Source: Nonlabens sp.
GTDB lineage: Bacteria > Bacteroidota > Bacteroidia > Flavobacteriales > Flavobacteriaceae
Length of the DNA stretch: 8,022 nucleotides
NCBI GenBank assembly: GCA_030731685.1
Contig: JANQTO010000032.1
Coordinates: 1-8,022 of the forward strand
Reading direction: 5' to 3'
Positions within the stretch are counted from its first letter, which is position 1. Each line of letters opens with the position of its first letter. The translations under genes and the position numbers were made by a program. Below are positions 1-8,001 of the stretch, piece by piece. Under the pieces are notes generated by a model. It ran no database searches, was not told where the DNA came from, and worked only from the letters and a program-made list of their open reading frames with translations.

Positions 1-776
1 AGACTTTGGTTGGTACCATCCACTACGGCGCCATCTTCGAAGTCATAACTACCGTCAAGAAATGTATACCCTACCAAGGCGCTTACTGCAATAGGAAAAG
101 CGCTGTCCTTAGCATCATCTACAAATAATCGTGAAAGCTCCCATTGCACAGCACCACCGTAAAGTGCTATCTCGCCTTCACCTATGTTACTTTTAGGAAT
201 GATTCGCCCTTTGAGTTCAAGTCCTGCTCCTAGCCCAACACCTACTTGTAGAAAGGCTGACGGCACGAGGTCCACACCTTGACTGGCAAGACCTTGAGCG
301 AGATCAATTGTGCTTTGATCAAGTAAAATACCTGTTGTTCGGTCTCTAGAGGTTATGATTAATGACTGATTGGGATTATTCTCACCTAGCGCTGTTGCAA
401 TAAGTCTAGGCGTTGTACCTCCATCTCCAAAAGTTACCGATATATCTCCTGGCGGATTATTTGTATTATCGTAACTACGCTGTATGGTTGCCTCATAAGC
501 TAACGGGTCTAATAAAAAAGATTTTTTATCGTCTGGAGAGAATGTTGCCTGTCCTTTTAATGTTATGGAAAATGCACCAGGTCTAAGTACTTTAGCACCA
601 TTATACCATCCAGACCCAAGGTTAAGGGTATATGCTTCACCAGCTGGCGACATATAACTATTAGAATAATCTTGTGCAACTTCAAGTCCAGCTGCAAGAA
701 TTTCTGAAAAACCATCTTGTGCTTTCACTGTCAAACCGAAGCAACTAGCAACTATTAATATTCCTATCTTTTTCAT
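1..776 (-). CDS. Secreted DUF6588-like protein (3' end outside window)
   Basis: The open frame starts at the ATG complementary to 774-776 and runs off the left edge without a stop, giving about 258 visible residues. It begins MKKIGILIVASCFGLTVKAQ, a typical signal peptide (Lys-rich start, hydrophobic core, Ala-Gln cleavage region common in Bacteroidota), so export across the inner membrane is likely. The mature part is rich in Gly, Ser and Asp, with alternating hydrophobic strands such as FLQVGVGLGAGLELKGRII, and resembles the DUF6588 family of predicted periplasmic or outer-membrane beta-rich proteins found mainly in Flavobacteriia. That assignment rests on remembered family character and has not been searched. 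The biochemical role is unknown. It lies downstream of the gyrB terminator, so it probably has its own promoter in 777-871, but I see no good TAnnTTTG box there; TACTTTTC read on the minus strand near 796-803 is one mismatch off. Confidence 0.75.
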   Translation of the reverse strand, partial: MKKIGILIVASCFGLTVKAQDGFSEILAAGLEVAQDYSNSYMSPAGEAYTLNLGSGWYNGAKVLRPGAFSITLKGQATFSPDDKKSFLLDPLAYEATIQRSYDNTNNPPGDISVTFGDGGTTPRLIATALGENNPNQSLIITSRDRTTGILLDQSTIDLAQGLASQGVDLVPSAFLQVGVGLGAGLELKGRIIPKSNIGEGEIALYGGAVQWELSRLFVDDAKDSAFPIAVSALVGYTFLDGSYDFEDGAVVDGTNQS

Positions 777-871
777 TATGTAGTTTATTTAAGGTGAAAA
801 GTAAGCTTTTTCTTATACACTTAACAGACAACTTAACGTACAAAAAGGTCGCTTAGTTTGAATACGTCTAC

Positions 872-903
872 AAAAAAAGGGCCTCTTCTCAGATGCCCTT
901 TTT
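872..903 (-). terminator. Intrinsic terminator of gyrB
   Basis: Read on the minus strand, AAAAAGGGC (903-895) pairs perfectly with GCCCTTTTT (882-874) across a 12-nt loop. The stem has 9 bp with a GC-rich top, and the transcript ends in a run of seven U (complement of 872-878). It begins 19 bp past the gyrB stop codon. Because the stem is flanked by A and T runs it could also work on the other strand, but no plus-strand gene ends here. It separates gyrB from the DUF6588-like gene. Confidence 0.88.
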
Positions 904-922
904 AAAATAATCAAGTACGCGA

Positions 923-2875
<1,953 letters not shown>

Positions 2876-2897
2876 TTACTCAATTTGGTGTATTAAA

Positions 2898-2926
2898 CAA
2901 AAATAAGCAAACCCTAGTGTTTACAA
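2898..2926 (-). promoter_or_regulatory. Candidate gyrB promoter (Bacteroidota type)
   Basis: On the minus strand a TTG (2926-2924) is followed after 18 nt by TATTTTTG (2905-2898), an exact match to the Bacteroidota -7 consensus TAnnTTTG. The spacing fits the known -33/-7 arrangement. Transcription would start near 2894, giving a gyrB leader of roughly 34 nt. It sits in the 199-bp spacer between queE and gyrB, so gyrB is probably transcribed independently. Apart from this promoter I see nothing definite in the spacer (2861-3059); no strong queE terminator is visible. Confidence 0.6.
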
Positions 2927-3059
2927 CGCTTTGCTCTAGGTTTAAAGCCTTAAGTTATTAACAAATTATAAAGAATTTGAGGCGTAAACTGCGTGTTTTA
3001 ACGTGATATGACAAAACATAAACTTAGGAAGGCTCTTTTACCAAAAATCGTTGCTGCTT

Positions 3060-3692
3060 TTAGGGTATATTGAGATACTTATGCGTTTGCAACGACACTT
3101 GCCACTCAGGGTTTTCCATGACAAATTCGGTGATGAACGGTATCATTTTTTCCCGTACAGACCATTCAGGTTGCAGGTATAATTTACATGTTGAAGAGAC
3201 TTTGAGTGATTCCGCTTTCGCGAAAGCGAGGTCATGACGATTAAACACAATAACTTTAAGCTCATGTGCTGCTTCATAAACCTCGTCTAAAGGCATTTTT
3301 GCTTTTTTAGGAGAGAGACAAATCCAGTCCCAAGTACCGGTCAACGGGTATGCGCCACTGGTCTCAATGTGCACCTGCATATTAAGATTTTTGAGTCCAG
3401 CAGTAAGCGGTCCCATGTCCCAAGTAAGCGGCTCACCACCTGTTATTACGATAGTTTTAGAGTGTTTTGCAGCGTTTTCAATAATCTGCCCGATTTTAGT
3501 CGCTGGATGTTTCAACGGGTCCCAACTTTCCTTAACGTCACACCAGTGACAACCTACGTCACAACCACCTACACGTATAAAATAAGCAGCCCTGCCGGTA
3601 TGGTAGCCTTCACCCTGAATCGTGTAAAATTCTTCCATTAAAGGCAACATGAGGCCTTGCTCTACAAGCTCGTTCTTTGTATTCATAATCAT
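3060..3692 (-). CDS. queE: 7-carboxy-7-deazaguanine synthase QueE (radical SAM)
   Basis: QueE converts 6-carboxy-5,6,7,8-tetrahydropterin to 7-carboxy-7-deazaguanine, the ring-contraction step of preQ0/queuosine synthesis, using S-adenosylmethionine and a 4Fe-4S cluster. The 210-residue protein shows FYTIQGEGYHTGRAAYFIR (22-40), the cluster motif C44-x3-C48-x2-C51 in GGCDVGCHWCD, the SAM-binding TGGEPL (84-89), the late motif SPK (127-129) and LYLQPEWS (171-177), ending LQTHKYLNIP. Length and motif order are normal for the family. Two starts are possible: Met1 (3692) or Met3 (3686). A -7-like box lies so close upstream that Met1 would make the message essentially leaderless, which slightly favours Met3. 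Residues 155-160 (LAFAKA) are encoded by a perfect palindrome, described separately. No other queuosine gene is nearby; the upstream neighbour is divergent. Confidence 0.95.
   Translation of the reverse strand: MIMNTKNELVEQGLMLPLMEEFYTIQGEGYHTGRAAYFIRVGGCDVGCHWCDVKESWDPLKHPATKIGQIIENAAKHSKTIVITGGEPLTWDMGPLTAGLKNLNMQVHIETSGAYPLTGTWDWICLSPKKAKMPLDEVYEAAHELKVIVFNRHDLAFAKAESLKVSSTCKLYLQPEWSVREKMIPFITEFVMENPEWQVSLQTHKYLNIP
3213..3228. repeat. Perfect 16-bp palindrome inside queE
   Basis: CGCTTTCGCGAAAGCG is identical to its reverse complement over all 16 bases. It lies in frame in queE and encodes the end of Leu155 and then Ala-Phe-Ala-Lys-Ala (156-160), in a stretch between the HELKVIVFN strand and LYLQPEWS. 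Its length and GC content stand out from the surrounding AT-rich sequence. I have a general recollection that this kind of palindrome recurs in marine flavobacterial genomes, including within genes, but cannot verify it here. Only one full copy occurs in the window. Confidence 0.7.
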
Positions 3693-3696
3693 AGTG

Positions 3697-3704
3697 CAAA
3701 AATA
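3697..3704 (-). promoter_or_regulatory. Candidate queE -7 promoter element
   Basis: TATTTTTG on the minus strand (3704-3697) matches TAnnTTTG exactly and ends 4 bp before the first queE ATG. A TTG at 3731-3729 could be the -33 element, but the 24-nt spacing is slightly long. Expected initiation is near 3693, at or just before the start codon, so the transcript would be leaderless or would use Met3 with a leader of about 6 nt. Confidence 0.5.
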
Positions 3705-3818
3705 CAGTTATTAGGACGAGAACGATAACAACTATAAACATTTCTGTTGCCTGAAAGCGAGGTGATTCTTTCAAGCTATTGCTTGCTACTTGCTCTTTTT
3801 TAAACCTTAGAAATCCAT

Positions 3819-3826
3819 TACTTTTG
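3819..3826 (+). promoter_or_regulatory. Candidate -7 element for the HerA-like ATPase gene
   Basis: TACTTTTG matches TAnnTTTG exactly and lies 16 bp before the ATG at 3843, predicting a leader of about 13 nt. No TTG occurs at the ideal -33 distance; a T-rich stretch at 3796-3801 occupies that place. Together with the queE box it makes the 150-bp spacer 3693-3842 a divergent promoter region. That spacer also holds a weak TGAAAG/CTTTCA hairpin (3752-3773). Confidence 0.45.
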
Positions 3827-3842
3827 ACATAAATTATTACTC

Positions 3843-5366
3843 ATGTCAAACAAGGAATCTTTTGTTCAATCGATTATAGACGGCTATAGCATTAAAGGCG
3901 ATGCTATAACCATAGGCGCTGCAATGCTCAACGGTGAAACGCTTGCCGATGCACAGATAAAAATACCGCTCAAAACCATGAACCGCCACGGTCTCATTGC
4001 AGGAGCTACTGGAACTGGTAAAACAAAGACCTTGCAAGTACTTGCAGAACAGCTATCGCAAAAAGGTGTCCCTGTGCTTTTGATGGATATTAAAGGTGAC
4101 CTTTCAGGTATTGCCGCAGAAAGTGAAGGACATATAAAAATAGATGAACGTCACGAAAAGATAGGCATCCCTTTTAAAAAGCATAAATCACCGGTGGAAA
4201 TCATGACCATAAGCGAGCAAGCTGGTGTTCGTATGCGTGCCACTGTGAGCGAGTTTGGCCCTGTGCTTTTGTCGCGCATCCTTGATGTGTCTGAAACACA
4301 GGCTGGAATTATTGCTGTGGTTTTCAAATATTGTGACGATAATAAACTGCCCTTACTCGATTTAGAAGACCTTAAAAAGGTATTAAGCTATGCAACCGGA
4401 AATGGCAAGGCCGAGTTTGAAGAATCTTACGGTCGTGTTTCCTCGTCTTCTACAGGAGCCATATTGCGCAAGATTATAGAACTGGAGCAACAAGGAGCCG
4501 ATTTGTTTTTTGGCGAGCGCAGTTTTGAGGTTAAAGATCTAGTGCGCAAAGACAGTAATGGTAATGGCTATATCAACATTATACGTTTGACAGACATTCA
4601 AGACAGACCTAAATTATTCTCCACGTTTATGCTAAGCCTACTTGCCGAAATCTATGCAACCTTCCCAGAAAAAGGAGATGCAGACAAACCAGAACTTATA
4701 CTTTTCATAGACGAGGCACACTTGATATTCAACGAAGCTAGTAGCGCGTTACTCAATCAAATAGAAAGCATCGTAAAACTAATACGTTCTAAAGGAATAG
4801 GCCTCTACTTTGTCACCCAAAACCCTACAGATGTTCCCGAAGGTGTTTTAGGACAGTTAGGTCTTAAAATTCAACATGCCCTTAGAGCATTCACGGCAAA
4901 CGACAGAAAGGCCATCAAACTAACTGCACAAAATTATCCGGAAACTGATTATTATAACACCGCCGAGGTACTCACCTCGCTTGGTATAGGTGAGGCGCTC
5001 GTGTCTGCTCTAGACGAGAAAGGAAGACCTAGCCCACTGGCCGCAACAATGCTGCGAGCACCAGAAAGCCGAATGGATATTTTAACCGCCCGCGAGCTAG
5101 ACGACCTTATCGCCGATTCACCACTTACTGATAAATACAATGAGCTTATCAATAGGGAAAGTGCTGAGGAGATTCTAAATAAGAAGATAGAAGAAGCACA
5201 CGCCGAAGAAATCAAAGAAAAAAGCAGGCAAGAGAAAGAAAAGGCCTCGAGTCGTACAACTACAACAACCCGAAAAAGCACTGCTCAAAATCCTATTCTC
5301 AAAGTTCTAACTAGCGCTTCATTTATTAGAGGAGTTATGGGAATTTTAGGTAAAGCAATGCGCTAA
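3843..5366 (+). CDS. YjgR/DUF853-family HerA-like ATPase
   Basis: This is a P-loop ATPase of the HerA/FtsK superfamily, most like the YjgR group annotated as DUF853 or helicase HerA-like. The group is widespread but its substrate is poorly defined; translocation on DNA is inferred from relatives. The 507-residue protein has a Walker A motif GATGTGKT (54-61), the family-typical MDIKGDLSG (81-89), Walker B LILFIDEAH (285-293) with the presumed catalytic Glu291, a sensor-like segment VTQNPTDVP (324-332), and ALRAF (346-350) with a possible arginine finger Arg348. Residues 437-469 are rich in Glu and Lys and probably form a coiled coil. A Ser/Thr/Arg linker (469-480) leads to a conserved-looking tail NPILKVLTSASFIRGVMG, which resembles the C-terminus of YjgR proteins. 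No signal peptide or membrane segment is seen, so it should be cytoplasmic. Length is normal and no motif is missing. No nuclease such as NurA lies beside it, which argues against an archaeal-type HerA-NurA end-resection role. Confidence 0.9.
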   Translation: MSNKESFVQSIIDGYSIKGDAITIGAAMLNGETLADAQIKIPLKTMNRHGLIAGATGTGKTKTLQVLAEQLSQKGVPVLLMDIKGDLSGIAAESEGHIKIDERHEKIGIPFKKHKSPVEIMTISEQAGVRMRATVSEFGPVLLSRILDVSETQAGIIAVVFKYCDDNKLPLLDLEDLKKVLSYATGNGKAEFEESYGRVSSSSTGAILRKIIELEQQGADLFFGERSFEVKDLVRKDSNGNGYINIIRLTDIQDRPKLFSTFMLSLLAEIYATFPEKGDADKPELILFIDEAHLIFNEASSALLNQIESIVKLIRSKGIGLYFVTQNPTDVPEGVLGQLGLKIQHALRAFTANDRKAIKLTAQNYPETDYYNTAEVLTSLGIGEALVSALDEKGRPSPLAATMLRAPESRMDILTARELDDLIADSPLTDKYNELINRESAEEILNKKIEEAHAEEIKEKSRQEKEKASSRTTTTTRKSTAQNPILKVLTSASFIRGVMGILGKAMR

Positions 5367-5409
5367 AAAAATAGTTCCATTTTAAGATTAGAATGACTGA
5401 ATCTAGTCG

Positions 5410-5417
5410 TAATTTTG
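5410..5417 (+). promoter_or_regulatory. Candidate -7 element for the lipoprotein-hydrolase operon
   Basis: TAATTTTG fits TAnnTTTG exactly and lies 19 bp before the ATG at 5437, predicting a leader of about 16 nt. It is in the 70-bp spacer after the ATPase gene. No TTG is present at the -33 distance, and no clear terminator for the ATPase gene is visible, so read-through from upstream is possible. Confidence 0.45.
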
Positions 5418-5436
5418 CAGCCGTAAAAATTGTACC

Positions 5437-5985
5437 ATGAAAAAAGTTATTGTGCTCGTTTGCAGCATTATTATCCTTGCCAGCTGTAATAATTCTGATG
5501 AAAAATTTGAGTGGTCTAAAGACCGCGTAGGTGTTCTCACTAAAGAACACATGGTGGCGCAACTAGACAGTTTGTACAGTAATGATAGCATTGTAAGGCC
5601 TACGGCGCAGTCTGAATATGAGAGTGCATCTGGAATCATTGAGATTTATGAAAAAGGTGGTGCTCACTTGCTAACCCTAACCCCATACACACCAGACGAC
5701 CCGAGTTCTAAAATTGAGTATGTGCAAATACGTGACGGACGCTTTAAAACTGAAAAGGGAATCACCTTTAATAGCACATTCAAAGAAATAAACGCTGCTT
5801 ATAAAATAAGCAGTGTCGATTTGCTTATAGAAGATGCCCAAGTGCGTGTAGATGAGCAGAGTTTTTATTTTACGATTAACCAAAGCAACTTGCCGGAATC
5901 TATAAGATTTGACCCTAGCATTACCTTAGATAAAAATATGATACCCGATAATGCAACACCAGAGTATGTGTTTGTAAGTTGGTAA
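5437..5985 (+). CDS. Small predicted lipoprotein, function unknown
   Basis: I do not recognise the family of this 182-residue protein. It begins with a lipoprotein signal peptide: MKKVIVLVCSIIILASC, with lipobox L14-A15-S16-C17, so Cys17 should be lipidated after cleavage by signal peptidase II. The residues after the cysteine, NNSDEK, place Ser-Asp-Glu near the mature N-terminus. This resembles the acidic lipoprotein export signal described in Bacteroidota, so exposure on the cell surface is possible but not shown. The mature part is hydrophilic, with alternating segments suggesting mainly beta structure (for example GIIEIYEKGGAHLLTLTPYT and FYFTINQSNLPESIRF), and has no catalytic motif I can name. 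It ends 9 bp before the alpha/beta hydrolase, so the two are probably co-transcribed. The start follows a -7-like box at a sensible distance. Confidence 0.85.
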   Translation: MKKVIVLVCSIIILASCNNSDEKFEWSKDRVGVLTKEHMVAQLDSLYSNDSIVRPTAQSEYESASGIIEIYEKGGAHLLTLTPYTPDDPSSKIEYVQIRDGRFKTEKGITFNSTFKEINAAYKISSVDLLIEDAQVRVDEQSFYFTINQSNLPESIRFDPSITLDKNMIPDNATPEYVFVSW

Positions 5986-5994
5986 ACACAAAAT

Positions 5995-6837
5995 ATGAAA
6001 GCATTTTTGAACAAAGCCATACCTAAACTGTATGGCTTTTATTTTAATACTATTGCCCTCTTTTCAAAAGAGGCTGCTGCTCAAAAAGCACTGAGCGTTT
6101 TTTCCATACCACGTAAAGGAAAGATTACACCTTTGCAAGACCAATTCCTAAAAACAGCTGAGAAGCAACTCATAGGTTTTGATGAAGGTCTATATGCGCT
6201 TTATAAATGGAAAGGCACTGGACCCACTGTTTTGCTATTGCATGGTTGGGAATCCAATGCGTTCCGGTGGAAATATCTTATAGAGCCACTGGTAAAAAAA
6301 GATTACAACATTATAGCCATAGACGCACCTGCGCACGGTGGGACAGATGGGACAGAATTTACTGCCGTTAAATACTCAAAAATCATCAAGCAAACCATTG
6401 CGCTTTACGAACCCAATTATGTAGTGGCTCACAGTGTTGGAGCCATGGCAACTATGTATCAAGAACACCAGCATGCACATGCATGTGTACAAAAATTTGT
6501 GTTTTTGGGAAGCCCTAATAAACTTGAAGGTATTATGAGAGGTTACCAGCAGGTGGTACCTTTCAATGAAACCGTGTATGAGGCGCTGGACGAGTTGTTG
6601 AAAAAGTCGTTTGGCACGTCTATTAAAGAATTTAATGCTGCAGATTTCTCTAGAGCAATTAAGGTTCCAGCATTGCTTATACACAATCCAGAGGACGTGA
6701 TTATTCCGTACACCGCGATGGATGAAATAGCATCGCAAATGAGCAATGTAAAAACGTACACATCAGCAACGGGTGGTCATAGCCTGTATACACCAGAAGT
6801 TGTCTCAACAATCATGGATTTCATAGAGAATCCTTAG
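5995..6837 (+). CDS. Alpha/beta hydrolase
   Basis: This 280-residue protein has the alpha/beta hydrolase fold, probably acting as an esterase or related hydrolase; the substrate is unknown. After an N-terminal helical region (1-60) it shows the oxyanion-hole motif LLLHGW (80-85), DAPAHGGT (110-117), the nucleophile elbow AHSVG with Ser147 (145-149), an acid candidate Asp234 in HNPEDVIIP (230-238), and His262 in GGHS (260-263). The triad Ser147-Asp234-His262 is therefore complete. The elbow has Ala instead of the usual first Gly (AxSxG rather than GxSxG), a known variant. EHQHAHAC (157-164) is unusually rich in His. No convincing signal peptide is seen, although residues 12-23 are somewhat hydrophobic. 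It starts 9 bp after the lipoprotein gene with an A-rich upstream stretch and no Shine-Dalgarno sequence, which suggests translation from a shared message. Confidence 0.93.
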   Translation: MKAFLNKAIPKLYGFYFNTIALFSKEAAAQKALSVFSIPRKGKITPLQDQFLKTAEKQLIGFDEGLYALYKWKGTGPTVLLLHGWESNAFRWKYLIEPLVKKDYNIIAIDAPAHGGTDGTEFTAVKYSKIIKQTIALYEPNYVVAHSVGAMATMYQEHQHAHACVQKFVFLGSPNKLEGIMRGYQQVVPFNETVYEALDELLKKSFGTSIKEFNAADFSRAIKVPALLIHNPEDVIIPYTAMDEIASQMSNVKTYTSATGGHSLYTPEVVSTIMDFIENP

Positions 6838-6846
6838 ACAATTTGC

Positions 6847-6883
6847 AGTATTATTAACATATAACTTGGCTTGTTTTAATACT
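6847..6883. repeat. Imperfectly spaced inverted repeat AGTATTA...TAATACT
   Basis: AGTATTA (6847-6853) and TAATACT (6877-6883) are exact inverted repeats separated by 23 nt, followed by TTT. The arms are AT-only apart from one G-C pair, so this would be a weak terminator for the hydrolase gene. The right arm overlaps the -7-like box of the next gene, so a regulatory site is equally possible; chance cannot be excluded. Confidence 0.3.
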
Positions 6884-6887
6884 TTTA
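6880..6887 (+). promoter_or_regulatory. Weak -7-like element before the AI-2E family gene
   Basis: TACTTTTA differs from TAnnTTTG only in the last base. It would give a leader of about 31 nt to the ATG at 6922. No TTG is at the expected -33 spacing (the nearest is 11 nt upstream). It is the best promoter candidate in the 84-bp spacer 6838-6921, but transcription of 6922-7962 from the upstream operon remains possible. Confidence 0.25.
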
Positions 6888-6921
6888 GACCGCTGTAACT
6901 AACCGACCGCACTCCTAAAGC

Positions 6922-7962
6922 ATGAAAAGCAAAATCCCCAATACGTACATAAATCAGGTACTAATCATAGCCTTGCTTATAGTCACTGCATTACTATTTA
7001 CACAAAAGATGATTCCCTACTTGGGAGGTGTATTTGCCGCAGTAGCATTGTATTCCATCTTAGTAGGTTTCCAACGTAAATTAGAAAAACGTAAATGGAA
7101 CAAAAGCTTAGCAGCTGCATTTTTGCTTGTACTTTCTACCGTCATTATTTTGATTCCCATAGGTTTGATGGGACTCATGCTTACTTCTAAAATCACCGAT
7201 GCCCTGGACAACAAAGAACAAATTATCGAGTATGTCCAGCAAACGCTTGGGAAGATTGAAGCCAAAGTAGGATTTGACATCGCTAAAAATGTAGACACAG
7301 ACTCCATGAGCGGTACGGTATCAGATTTTTTATCTGGCGTTGCAAATTCTGGACTCAATTATTTCATTACGCTAGGTGTCATGTATTTTATTTTGTACTA
7401 CATGCTCGTAGAACGCAAAAAGTGGCAAAATGCCGCCAAAGAATATCTGCCGTTTTCTAAGAAAAACATAAAAACTTTAGGAAAAGAGAGCTTATCACTT
7501 GTTAAATCAAATGCGATAGGCATACCTCTTGTAGCGTTACTACAAGGTATTGTAGCCTTCATAGGCTTTTTGATATTTGGTGTTGAGAATCCATTCTTTT
7601 GGTTTGCTATAACTGCTATAGGTAGTATGATACCGTTTGTGGGCACTGCCATAGGTGTAGTTCCTGCAACCATTATCCTTATTGCCCAAGACCAGCCAGG
7701 CATGGCTTTAGGTTTTCTAATTTATGGTGTCATAGTCATAGGCTCTACAGATAATTTATTTAGGCTCATTGTGCAGCGCAAGCTCGCAAATATGCACCCT
7801 TTAGAAACACTCATAGGAGTTGTAATAGGTGTGCCACTTTTTGGATTTATGGGGCTTATCTTTGGGCCTGTGGTTGTGAGTCTTTTTCTGCTCATTATGC
7901 GCATGTATAAATTAGAATACAAAAAAAATAACAAGCCAAAAAAGCTACTTATTGAACCTTAA
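6922..7962 (+). CDS. AI-2E/PerM-family membrane transporter
   Basis: This 346-residue multi-pass inner-membrane protein belongs to the AI-2E transporter (PerM/YdiK/TqsA) family. Hydrophobic segments lie near 11-28, 33-52, 63-88, 143-163, 196-220, 224-255 (probably two), 258-277 and 295-327, with a soluble stretch at 89-140. This arrangement of paired N-terminal helices, an extended middle loop and a dense C-terminal block is typical. Family landmarks include IPFVGTAIGVVPA (237-249), a TDNLFRLIVQRKLANMHPLETLIGV stretch (276-300, with the conserved DN and HPL) and FGFMGLIFGPVV (307-318). Members have been linked to autoinducer-2 export or Na+/H+ antiport, but many have no such role, so the substrate is not assigned; no luxS or quorum-sensing gene is in view. 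The tail is strongly basic (KLEYKKNNKPKK), consistent with a cytoplasmic C-terminus. Length is normal. Confidence 0.92.
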   Translation: MKSKIPNTYINQVLIIALLIVTALLFTQKMIPYLGGVFAAVALYSILVGFQRKLEKRKWNKSLAAAFLLVLSTVIILIPIGLMGLMLTSKITDALDNKEQIIEYVQQTLGKIEAKVGFDIAKNVDTDSMSGTVSDFLSGVANSGLNYFITLGVMYFILYYMLVERKKWQNAAKEYLPFSKKNIKTLGKESLSLVKSNAIGIPLVALLQGIVAFIGFLIFGVENPFFWFAITAIGSMIPFVGTAIGVVPATIILIAQDQPGMALGFLIYGVIVIGSTDNLFRLIVQRKLANMHPLETLIGVVIGVPLFGFMGLIFGPVVVSLFLLIMRMYKLEYKKNNKPKKLLIEP

Positions 7963-7977
7963 TTTTCAATAATTCCG

Positions 7978-7985
7978 TACTTTTA
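7978..7985 (+). promoter_or_regulatory. Weak -7-like element for the gene at the right edge
   Basis: TACTTTTA, the same one-mismatch version of TAnnTTTG seen before the AI-2E family gene, lies 16 bp before the ATG at 8002. A TTG at 7952-7954 is 23 nt upstream, at the long end of accepted -33 spacing, and falls in the last codons of the preceding gene. A short inverted repeat ATTGAA/TTCAAT (7951-7970) spans the preceding stop codon but is too weak to call a terminator. Confidence 0.3.
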
Positions 7986-8001
7986 TAACAAATAATAATA
8001 C

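Noticed and set aside
740..776. Possible lipobox VASC at residues 9-12 of the DUF6588-like protein
   Set aside because: The cysteine comes too early and is followed by more hydrophobic residues (FGLTV) and a normal KAQ cleavage region, so an ordinary signal peptide is more likely.
3369..3641. 90-codon open frame on the plus strand opposite queE
   Set aside because: It lies wholly antisense to a well-supported radical SAM gene, with no recognisable domain.
4952..5281. 109-codon minus-strand frame rich in Ser and Leu that looks membrane-like
   Set aside because: It is the antisense of the Glu/Lys-rich coiled coil of the ATPase, whose codons read backwards give Ser, Leu and Phe.
6376..6738. 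120-codon open frame on the minus strand opposite the alpha/beta hydrolase
   Set aside because: It is a shadow of a gene with a complete catalytic triad; the translation is Cys- and His-rich, low in plausibility, and has no start context.
7017..7358. 113-codon minus-strand frame opposite the AI-2E family gene
   Set aside because: It is antisense to a complete membrane protein and shows no independent evidence of coding.
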